Shown here one piece after another: positions 58,208-64,000 of a DNA stretch of 64,000 nucleotides; position 1 is the stretch's first letter; each line of letters begins with the position of its first letter. The notes below the pieces were generated by a model. The model had not been told where the DNA came from, did not search any database, and worked only from the letters and a program-made list of their open reading frames with translations. The stretch spans positions 1 through 64,000 of the forward strand of contig JAAYVB010000046.1 of NCBI GenBank assembly GCA_012517405.1, given 5' to 3'. The DNA is from Propionibacterium sp. Its GTDB lineage: Bacteria > Actinomycetota > Actinomycetes > Propionibacteriales > Propionibacteriaceae. Position numbers and translations under genes: made by a program.

Positions 58208-58482
58208 GCACCGGCAAGGACGAGGTGGCGCGCGGCAATGAGCCGCGCGTCACCGAACCCGGCCGTCCACGAGGCAACCCGTCACGCAAGTCCATCCTGT
58301 TGCGGCTGGATCCGGCCGTTCACGAGGCGCTTGCCAAGTGGGCGTCCGATGATCTGCGCAGCGTCAACAGCCTGATCGAGATGCTGTTGCGCGACGATCT
58401 CAGGCGGGCGGGGCGCGCCGTCAAGGCCGAGCCGATACGCAGGCCCGGGCGTCCGCGAGGTAACTCGGCCGACGGCAGCTGA
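58204..58482 (+). CDS. Ribbon-helix-helix (Arc/HicB-antitoxin-like) DNA-binding protein
   Basis: This 92-residue protein has an RHH core near residues 28-70: the strand KSILLRLDPAVHEALAKWA and the helices RSVNSLIEMLLRDDLRRAGR. The flanks carry two copies of PGRPRGN, at residues 19-25 and 81-87, resembling minor-groove AT-hook elements. It overlaps the SPFH gene by 4 nt. The probable target is the AT-rich TGATATC pair before the operon. No toxin gene is adjacent, so it is more likely an operon repressor than an antitoxin. Confidence 0.85.
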   Translation: MSTGKDEVARGNEPRVTEPGRPRGNPSRKSILLRLDPAVHEALAKWASDDLRSVNSLIEMLLRDDLRRAGRAVKAEPIRRPGRPRGNSADGS

Positions 58483-58510
58483 CGCGACGACTGCTGGCGG
58501 TGGACACAGC

Positions 58511-60484
58511 TCACTGCTGGGCGGCCAATGCCTTCTTGCCGGCCTCGAGCACCTCGATGATGCGGTCCACGTCATAGACGCAGCCGCCCCAGGTGCCCCC
58601 GGAGACGTCCTGCAGCGCAGCCCACAGCCGGGTGTCGTCGGGCAGGTCGCGGTCGGGAGCCAGCCCGGGATAGGTCTGGCGAGCAGCGAGGACCTCCGCG
58701 CCGGCTGGTGGGGTCAGGGGTTCGTCCGGGCTACCGATGAAGTTGAGCGAACCGGTCAGGCCTACCGTGTCGACGACGATCTCGATGAGGTCGCCATCGC
58801 GCAGCTTGCCGATCGGGCCCCCGGCAAGAGCTTCCGGCCCGACATGACCGAAGCAGGCACCGGTGGAGACCCCGGAGAACCGCGCATCGGTGATCAGCGA
58901 GACGTGCTTGCCGTAGGGCACCTTCTTGAGCGCGGAGGTCAGCTGGTAGGTCTCTTCCATGCCGGTGCCGAGCGGGCCGGCACCCAGCACGATCATGATG
59001 TCGCCCGCGGCGATCGTCGACTGCTTGATGGCCTTGATGGCGGCCTTCTCGCTGGTGAACACCTTCGCCGGGCCGGTGTGCCGGAAGACCCCGTCGTCAC
59101 CGATCACGCTGGGATCGATCGCCGCCGATTTCACCACCGAACCCTCGGGGGCGATGTTTCCCAGCGGGAAGGTGACCGTGGAGGCCATGCCCTTGGCCTT
59201 CGCTGCCTGCGGCGACAAGATGACGTCGTCGGGATCGACGCCATCGACGTCGTGTAGCCGCCCGCGCAGCAGCTGACGGCGTTCGGATGCCTCCCACCAG
59301 TCGAGGTTCGCATCCAGGGTCTCCCCGGTGACGGTCAGCACGTCGGTGTGCAGCAGCCCGAGTCTGCGCAAGTGCAGCATCACTTCGGGCACGCCGCCGG
59401 CCAGATAGACCATCGGGGTCGGATAGTCGACCGGTCCGACCGGCAGCACGCTCACCAGCCGGGGCACTGCGGAGTTGATGCGCGCCCAATCGTCCACGCC
59501 GGGCACCTGCAGTCCGGCGGCAAAGGCGATGGCCGGCAGATGCAACAGCAGGTTCGTCGACCCCCCGAATGCGGCATGCAGCACCATGGCGTTCTCGATG
59601 GCGTGGTCGGTGAGGATGTCGCGGGTGAAGATCTTGCGGTGTTTCAGGTCGAGCAGCGCGTCAGCCGATGCGCGGGCGAGGTCTCGCCAGATCGCTTCAC
59701 CCGAAGGTGCCAGTGCCGAATGCGTCAGCGCCAGACCGAGGGCCTCCCCGACGACCTGACTGGTCCCGGCGGTGCCGAGGAATTGGCAGCCGCCGCCGGG
59801 GGATGCGCAGGCGCGGCAGCCCGCCTCCGCGGCGTCCTCGAAACTCATCTCGCCGGCCGCGTAGCGCACGCCGATGGTCTGGACCGCGCCGTTGTCCTCG
59901 CCGTCGGAGGCGCGCAGTGTGGTGCCGCCGGGCACCAGGATGGCCGGGTCGTTGTGCATGGACGCCAGCGCGATCATCATCGCGGGCAGTCCCTTGTCGC
60001 AGGAGGCGATGCCCATGACCGCGCGGCGGGTCGGCAGCGAACGGATCAGGCGGCGCATCACGATGGCGGCGTCATTGCGGTAGGGCAGCGAGTCGAACAT
60101 GCCGACGGTGCCCTGGGAGCGGCCGTCGCAGGGATCGGAGACATAGGTGGCGTACGGCAGTGCGCCCTGGGCGGCCACTTCGCGGGCGGCTTCGTTGACC
60201 AACTCGGCCAGCTGGTAGTGGCCGGTGTGCAGGCCCAGTGCGATCGGGTTGCCGTCGGCATCGGTGGCGCCGCCGGCGGTGCTGACGATCATCACCGCAT
60301 CGCGGTTAACGTCGTCCGGGTTCCAGCCCATGCCGACATTCATCGTCATACCGAACAGGTCGCCGCTGGGGGCGTCTGCGAGCAGCTCGGGTGTCAGGGG
60401 AAGCCTGCCCGCTGGGCCGGGGGCCTGCGTCCGCACCTCGTAGATGCTCGGATCGGTGCCGGTGAACAGGTCGCGCAATGCCAT
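58511..60484 (-). CDS. YjhG/YagF family dehydratase (D-xylonate dehydratase-like, IlvD/Edd superfamily)
   Basis: This 657-residue enzyme of the IlvD/Edd superfamily has [38 protein letters not shown] and [19 protein letters not shown] in the expected order; the cysteines are Fe-S ligands. The N-terminus ([20 protein letters not shown]) and length match the YjhG/YagF branch, which dehydrates D-xylonate in E. coli. The branched-chain enzyme IlvD would be shorter (about 560-615) and differ at the start. GGGAG lies upstream of ATG 60484. A 17-bp inverted repeat near the inferred start of transcription suggests sugar-acid control. Confidence 0.88.
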   Translation of the reverse strand: MALRDLFTGTDPSIYEVRTQAPGPAGRLPLTPELLADAPSGDLFGMTMNVGMGWNPDDVNRDAVMIVSTAGGATDADGNPIALGLHTGHYQLAELVNEAAREVAAQGALPYATYVSDPCDGRSQGTVGMFDSLPYRNDAAIVMRRLIRSLPTRRAVMGIASCDKGLPAMMIALASMHNDPAILVPGGTTLRASDGEDNGAVQTIGVRYAAGEMSFEDAAEAGCRACASPGGGCQFLGTAGTSQVVGEALGLALTHSALAPSGEAIWRDLARASADALLDLKHRKIFTRDILTDHAIENAMVLHAAFGGSTNLLLHLPAIAFAAGLQVPGVDDWARINSAVPRLVSVLPVGPVDYPTPMVYLAGGVPEVMLHLRRLGLLHTDVLTVTGETLDANLDWWEASERRQLLRGRLHDVDGVDPDDVILSPQAAKAKGMASTVTFPLGNIAPEGSVVKSAAIDPSVIGDDGVFRHTGPAKVFTSEKAAIKAIKQSTIAAGDIMIVLGAGPLGTGMEETYQLTSALKKVPYGKHVSLITDARFSGVSTGACFGHVGPEALAGGPIGKLRDGDLIEIVVDTVGLTGSLNFIGSPDEPLTPPAGAEVLAARQTYPGLAPDRDLPDDTRLWAALQDVSGGTWGGCVYDVDRIIEVLEAGKKALAAQQ

Positions 60485-60509
60485 GAAGAACTCCCTCGGC
60501 GACGAAGGC

Positions 60510-60531
60510 TTGTGGACGAGCCACAACCTTA
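60510..60531 (-). promoter_or_regulatory. Operator TTGTGG-N5-CCACAA overlapping start of YjhG-like transcript
   Basis: The perfect 6-bp inverted repeat (60510-60526) lies directly after a minus-strand TAAGGT -10 (60531 to 60526), where transcription would start. The form resembles GntR-type sites. Confidence 0.45.
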
Positions 60532-60576
60532 CCCATATCCTGCACGATCCGCGCACAGGGGTCCCGGTGCCGAACT

Positions 60577-60617
60577 TGGGTAGGACTGTCTGCAGGACCT
60601 GCGGAGAACCCTACCCA
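60577..60617. repeat. Inverted repeat TGGGTAGG ... CCTACCCA in the YjhG-amidotransferase gap
   Basis: Perfect 8-bp arms (60577-60584, 60610-60617) enclose a 25-nt loop that itself contains the palindrome GCAGG-A-CCTGC. It lies after the amidotransferase stop on the minus strand, so it could be a terminator or a second regulatory site. Confidence 0.35.
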
Positions 60618-60639
60618 GGAGCGCCGGCCGTTTGAGCGA

Positions 60640-61350
60640 TCAGCCGCGTTCGGCCCGATCAAGCCAGCTGGTGATCGTGGTGACCGCGACATCGGCGAGC
60701 ATCGGCCCACAGGTGGTCGCATCGGCGCGGATCTGCCGCGGATCGATGCCGGCAGCGGCGAGTTCGAGAGCGTGCCCGATCAGCCAGCGTTCGATGCGGG
60801 TGTGATCTGCCTCCACGTGGAACTGCAGGCCCAGCACCCGGTCACCGAGGCAGAAAGCCTGGTTCGGGAAGCCCGGAGTCTGCGCCAGGCGCTGCGCGCC
60901 GTCGGGGATGGCGAACTCATCGCCGTGCCAGTGCAGCACCGCGACGCCCTCCAGTCCGGCCAGCACCGAAGCGCGTCCGGCGTCGGTGAGCTGCAGGGGC
61001 GCGTAACCGATCTCCTTGCGTCCGGTCGGTGTGACCGGTGCGCCAAGGGCTGCGGCGATCAGCTGTGCACCCAGACAGATACCCAGGGTGGGAAGTCCGG
61101 CCTGCAGCCTGACCGATATCGCTTCGAGTTCAGTCACCAGGAATGGGTAAGCGTCGGTTTCGTAGACGCCGATCGGGGCGCCGAGAACCACGACCAGATC
61201 CGGCTGAGTGAGAATCTGCGGATCAAGCGGGTCGACGCCGATGTCGAGGTAACTCACCTGGTAGCCCCGTGCCACGAGCAGCGGCTCGATCAATCCGAGG
61301 TCTTCGAACGCGACATGCCTGATCGCCAGCGCCGTGCGGTCGTGGTTCAT
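60640..61350 (-). CDS. Class I glutamine amidotransferase-like protein
   Basis: This 236-residue GATase1 protein has the nucleophile elbow LGICLGAQLIAAALG (Cys near residue 93), and the His-Glu pair in LQFHVEADH near residue 175. It resembles stand-alone GuaA-like amidotransferases annotated as glutamine amidotransferase in many actinobacteria; some act as gamma-glutamyl hydrolases. No synthetase partner is adjacent, so the substrate is unknown. GGAGGGGAG lies upstream of ATG 61350. It lies 33 nt downstream of the siderophore-interacting protein gene and is probably cotranscribed with it under the iron box. Confidence 0.85.
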   Translation of the reverse strand: MNHDRTALAIRHVAFEDLGLIEPLLVARGYQVSYLDIGVDPLDPQILTQPDLVVVLGAPIGVYETDAYPFLVTELEAISVRLQAGLPTLGICLGAQLIAAALGAPVTPTGRKEIGYAPLQLTDAGRASVLAGLEGVAVLHWHGDEFAIPDGAQRLAQTPGFPNQAFCLGDRVLGLQFHVEADHTRIERWLIGHALELAAAGIDPRQIRADATTCGPMLADVAVTTITSWLDRAERG

Positions 61351-61383
61351 CGTGGCTCCCCTCCCGAGCACGCGTGGATGGAC

Positions 61384-62151
61384 CTAGTCGCTGGACTCCC
61401 CCAGCCCGCGCCGAGTGCCCATCGTCTTGCCCTCGACCCAGTACGCCTGAATATAGGAGGTCGCCTTGGTGAAGCCGAACTCGTTGCGCAAACGTGGACG
61501 CAGTGCTTTGAGCGATCCGGATTCGGGCGCCACCCAGGCATACCAGCCGCCGTAGTCGCGGGCCGGGATGGCCGCGGCCAGCGAGCCGGGGCCCTGGCGT
61601 GGCACCCAGTAGATGGTGGCTCCGGGGTGTTCGGGCAATGGGATCGCGTGATCGGCAGGATTGTGTTCTTCGAGGTAGCACTCGATATGAGCTCCGGAGG
61701 GCAGTGCTTCGATGATGCTGGCGATCGCGGGTATGGAGGCCGAATCGCCGATCAGGAGATATCCGGTGGCCGGCTGGTCGGGCACCTCGAATGTGGTGGA
61801 GCCGTAGATCATCGCCTGCACAGTGTCACCGGGCCGGGCACGTTTGGCCCAGGCAGAACCTGGCCCGGCGGGTTCATGCAAGACGAAGTTGACGTTGAAC
61901 TCGCCGGTGCTCCGATCGGGGTGCGTGATGGTGTAGCCGCGTTGGTACTCGTGACTTCCTTCACCGGGAAACCAGAAGCGCAACCAGGCAGCGGGCCCGG
62001 TGTCCAGATCGTGGAGCAGAGTAGGCGAGGTCATCCGCACCTGGACGAAGTGGGGTGCCAATACCTTCTTGTCGACGACGGTCAGGGCGTGGTCCTTCGC
62101 GCCCAGACCGCGCATGATGGCGCCCGAGACTCCGCGTTTGGCCATGGCCAT
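61384..62151 (-). CDS. Siderophore-interacting protein (FAD/NAD(P)H ferric-siderophore reductase)
   Basis: This 255-residue ViuB-type flavoprotein starts with a beta-barrel FAD domain containing RGYTITHPDRSTGEFNVNFV and HEPAGPGSAWAKRARPGDTV. An NAD(P)H domain follows with LLIGDSASIPAIASIIEALP and a C-terminal IQAYWVEG. It reduces Fe3+-siderophores in the cytoplasm to release iron. A DtxR/IdeR-like box overlaps its promoter, so it should be induced on iron starvation. ATG 62151 abuts GGGGGA; ATG 62145 has better spacing and may be used. Confidence 0.92.
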   Translation of the reverse strand: MAMAKRGVSGAIMRGLGAKDHALTVVDKKVLAPHFVQVRMTSPTLLHDLDTGPAAWLRFWFPGEGSHEYQRGYTITHPDRSTGEFNVNFVLHEPAGPGSAWAKRARPGDTVQAMIYGSTTFEVPDQPATGYLLIGDSASIPAIASIIEALPSGAHIECYLEEHNPADHAIPLPEHPGATIYWVPRQGPGSLAAAIPARDYGGWYAWVAPESGSLKALRPRLRNEFGFTKATSYIQAYWVEGKTMGTRRGLGESSD

Positions 62152-62181
62152 TCCCCCTTCACACGCACGACTTGCTGCGGT

Positions 62182-62199
62182 GCTTAGGGTACACTAAGC
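62182..62199. promoter_or_regulatory. Iron-box-like operator (DtxR/IdeR type)
   Basis: GCTTAG-GGTACA-CTAAGC is an 18-bp site with perfect 6-bp arms, similar to the TTAGG...CCTAA iron box. It overlaps the inferred minus-strand promoter of the siderophore-interacting protein gene (CTGACG, 18 nt, TACCCT). Confidence 0.6.
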
Positions 62200-62242
62200 A
62201 GTCTTTTTTCGTCAGTGCAGGGGCAGGGAGCCGGCCGCAAGC

Positions 62243-62683
62243 TCAGTCGTCGAGGGCGACGCCGCGGCGCTTGGCCAGCCGGGCCAGTTTTTCGTCCTCT
62301 TCGATCGGGACGGCGACGTAGGCGCGCAACACACCGTCATCGTCGCGGCGCAGCACGTAGATGTAGGAGATCGCCGTGAGAATCGCGCCGCTGCGATCGT
62401 GGAGCACCCAGCGCACGCGGACGCGGACCAGGCGCTCGGTGAGCGGGTTCACTTCGATGAGTTCGTTACCGACCGATGCGAGTCCGAGTTTCTGGTATTG
62501 CGGATAGTTCTTCTGGAGCTCGCGCACCAAGTCCTCTTGGTTGTGCGCGACGCTGACCGCCTCATCGGTCAGGACCGTCGAAGGGGTCCCCCACAACGCC
62601 GCAGCGCGCTCGGCATCGAATGATTCGAGCGCGGCGGCATATTCACTCAAGTAGCCATAGATTTCGGCGTTTTCGAAAGCCAT
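62243..62683 (-). CDS. SnoaL/NTF2-like small protein
   Basis: This 146-residue protein is predicted to be a cone-shaped alpha+beta NTF2-like fold. It has an N-terminal helix pair IYGYLSEYAAALESFDAERA with AALWGTPSTVLTDEA, a central helix LVRELQKNYPQY and strands RLVRVRVRWVLHDRSG and AILTAISYIYVLRRD. Such proteins range from polyketide cyclases to stress and bile-acid enzymes; no catalytic set is recognisable. No membrane segment. A TAGCGT -10 ends 6 nt before the ATG, so it is probably leaderless and separate from the iron genes. Confidence 0.65.
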   Translation of the reverse strand: MAFENAEIYGYLSEYAAALESFDAERAAALWGTPSTVLTDEAVSVAHNQEDLVRELQKNYPQYQKLGLASVGNELIEVNPLTERLVRVRVRWVLHDRSGAILTAISYIYVLRRDDDGVLRAYVAVPIEEDEKLARLAKRRGVALDD

Positions 62684-62689
62684 GCCTCA

Positions 62690-62695
62690 ACGCTA
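62690..62695 (-). promoter_or_regulatory. -10 element (TAGCGT) for leaderless SnoaL-like gene
   Basis: TAGCGT on the minus strand ends 6 nt before ATG 62683. There is no Shine-Dalgarno. Confidence 0.45.
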
Positions 62696-62755
62696 GTCTC
62701 CGAAGCGCCGCATGGCGCCGCGATCAGCGATCAAACCGCGCTTGACCGGTCTTGC

Positions 62756-62808
62756 TAAGGTGGCGGCATGTTCTTGTGAGTTCGTCTTCGCCTGCGCCCG
62801 CGGCGTGA
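62756..62808 (+). promoter_or_regulatory. Leader of ABC-F gene: -10 TAAGGT, minimal ORF and 10-residue uORF
   Basis: TAAGGT (62756-62761) ends 6 nt before ATG 62768, which opens ATG-TTC-TTG-TGA. An overlapping GTG at 62776 opens a 10-codon frame encoding (V)SSSSPAPAA and ending in TGA at 62806-62808. Such leader peptides often control ABC-F genes by ribosome stalling. Confidence 0.4.
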
Positions 62809-62846
62809 TTGCCCGGCAGGTCCCCGACTCATTTCCAAGGACACCC

Positions 62847-64000
62847 ATGAACTCACTCATCTCCTCACCGCTGCTGCCAGGGGCTCATCTGCGCGTCGAC
62901 GGTGTCTCGCTCGCCTTCGCCGACCGCCGGGTACTCACCGATGTCTCTTTCGTGGTCTCCGCCGGCGAACGGGTGGGCATCATCGGCGAGAACGGCTCGG
63001 GCAAGTCGACGCTGCTGCGGATCATCGCCGGGCTGCTGCCTCCCGATTCGGGTGCGGTGACGGTCAATGCCACCGCGGGGCTGACTCCGAGCATTGGGCT
63101 GCTCCACCAGGACGCGCCGTTCACCCCGGGCGATTCCATTGCACAAGCGCTGGAGTCCGCGGTCGCACCGGCGCGCGACGTCTTGGCGGCGATGGACCGT
63201 CACGCAGCGCAGATGGCTGCCGATCCGGACGACCAGGATGCGGCCGCCCGCTACGCCCAGACGTTGGACGACGCCGAGCGGCTCGAGGCTTGGGATGTCG
63301 ACGCACGGATCGCTGCGATGCTTGCAGGCCTCGGCCTGGACGACCTGCCGACCGATCGCCTCACGAGCGAGATCTCCGGCGGCCAGCGCGCCAGGCTGTC
63401 GCTGGCCTGGCTGTTGTTGAGCGCCCCCGACGTGCTGCTTCTCGATGAGCCCACGAACCATCTGGACGATCACGCGACGGCCTATCTGCGCAGCATCCTG
63501 CTGGCGTGGCGCGGACCGGTGCTGTTCGCCAGTCATGATCGGGCTTTCCTGGACGAGACCGTCACCTCGCTGATCGATCTCGACCCGGCGCCGGTTCCGC
63601 ACGCGGTCGCCGGACCGCTGACCGCCGATGGTCCGGGCTCGGGCATCGGCATCACCCGATTCACCGGCAGCTACAGCGACTATCTGGCCGCTCGCAATCA
63701 GGCCCACCTCAGGTGGGAGACGCAGTACCGCGATGAGCAGGCCGAGTTGAAGCGCCTGTGGGCGTCGGTACGCGACAACCACGTCGTCGGTCACGAGAAC
63801 TGGAAGCCGCGCACCGAGGTGCGGGGCGCGGCGAAGTTCTATTCCGACCGCAACGCGGCCGTGGTTTCTCGGCGGGTGAATGACGCCCGTTCTCGGCTGG
63901 ACGATCTGGAGGAGCGCCAGATTCGTCGGCCCCCTGTCGAGCTGCGGTTCGGTGGCCTGACCGCCGGTCTTGAGCTGGGGGTTCGGCGCGAATTCAGCGG
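62847..64000 (+). CDS. ABC-F family ATPase (ribosome-acting), truncated by window end
   Basis: The first 384 codons of a frame still open at the window end are visible. The first ABC domain has Walker A IGENGSGKSTLLR near residue 55, signature ISGGQRARLSLAWLL and Walker B DVLLLDEPTNHLDDHATAYL, with the H-loop FASHDRAFLDE. A charged helical linker follows (about 285-360, WETQYRDEQAELKRL onwards), as in ABC-F proteins that act at the ribosomal E site to relieve stalls or protect against antibiotics. There is no membrane domain. AAGGA lies 6 nt before the ATG. The leader upstream contains short reading frames. The second ABC domain lies beyond the window. Confidence 0.88.
   Translation, partial: MNSLISSPLLPGAHLRVDGVSLAFADRRVLTDVSFVVSAGERVGIIGENGSGKSTLLRIIAGLLPPDSGAVTVNATAGLTPSIGLLHQDAPFTPGDSIAQALESAVAPARDVLAAMDRHAAQMAADPDDQDAAARYAQTLDDAERLEAWDVDARIAAMLAGLGLDDLPTDRLTSEISGGQRARLSLAWLLLSAPDVLLLDEPTNHLDDHATAYLRSILLAWRGPVLFASHDRAFLDETVTSLIDLDPAPVPHAVAGPLTADGPGSGIGITRFTGSYSDYLAARNQAHLRWETQYRDEQAELKRLWASVRDNHVVGHENWKPRTEVRGAAKFYSDRNAAVVSRRVNDARSRLDDLEERQIRRPPVELRFGGLTAGLELGVRREFS

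Noticed and set aside
58204-58482. HicB-type antitoxin of a toxin-antitoxin pair
   Set aside because: No HicA-like or other small toxin gene is adjacent; the partner is an SPFH membrane protein and the next gene is a convergent dehydratase.
60483-60635. Plus-strand 50-codon ORF ending [14 protein letters not shown]
   Set aside because: It contains a single CxxC pair, has no Shine-Dalgarno, begins over the start region of the opposite-strand YjhG-like gene and lies in a region full of palindromes with a regulatory look.
1-64000. tRNA, rRNA or CRISPR features
   Set aside because: No T-loop plus acceptor pairing of tRNA type, no rRNA sequence and no regularly spaced short repeats were recognised by eye; a tRNAscan or CRISPR search would be decisive.

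Overview
The window is high-GC actinobacterial DNA that most resembles the propionibacterial group. The evidence is a 404-residue pyrophosphate-type phosphofructokinase, a methylmalonyl-CoA-type carboxyltransferase with a biotin carrier and a membrane Na+-pump subunit, a phosphatidylinositol mannoside (PIM) pathway, and the actinobacterial order pgsA2-DUF881-sbp-DUF881-gcvH-garA-ftsR-DUF151-merR-gcvP. No tRNA, rRNA, CRISPR array or intact insertion sequence was seen, and no gene-free stretch exceeds about 205 bases. The first gene (tail of an HNH/DUF222-type protein) and the last (an ABC-F ATPase) are cut by the window edges.

Layout. 1-9 kb: AEC transporter, PIG-L deacetylase, tRNA methyltransferase TrmO, two oppositely oriented GPP34 (GOLPH3-like) genes flanking a DUF5671 membrane operon, a UroD-like protein and an M20 peptidase. 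9-15.7 kb: an FtsX-type ABC exporter facing a two-component system, then an amino-acid ABC system whose binding domain is duplicated and fused to the permease. 15.8-26 kb: two convergent three-gene operons encoding transglutaminase-like, GS-like amidoligase, circularly permuted ATP-grasp and alpha-E proteins. This is the strongest candidate for an uncharacterised peptide-ligation or protein-modification system. 26-31.5 kb: PAC2 protein, ROK kinase, MFS transporter and a sulfolipid gene pair (UDP-sulfoquinovose synthase plus sulfoquinovosyltransferase). 31.5-35.3 kb: a Na+-translocating methylmalonyl-CoA decarboxylase operon in the order A-D-C-B. 35.4-42.3 kb: Hsp70-like protein, rhomboid protease, PP2C phosphatase, YrdC/Sua5 protein, TadE-like protein, PPi-PFK and YihY/BrkB.

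42.3-56 kb is one long minus-strand block. It joins two regions that are separate in Mycobacterium tuberculosis: thrS-HIT-PI synthase-patA-pimA (lipid anchor synthesis) and pgsA2-sbp-gcvH-garA-ftsR-gcvP (division-linked and glycine-cleavage genes). 56-64 kb: CorA-like transporter, a self-regulated SPFH/ribbon-helix-helix pair, a YjhG/YagF dehydratase, a glutamine amidotransferase, an iron-box-controlled siderophore-interacting protein, a SnoaL-like protein and the ABC-F gene with a possible leader peptide.

A recurring regulatory theme is leaderless transcription. At least thirteen genes have a TANNNT -10 hexamer ending exactly 6 or 7 nt before an ATG or GTG start. I used this, together with Shine-Dalgarno spacing, to choose several start codons. 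Family assignments come from motif reading alone; no database search was run.
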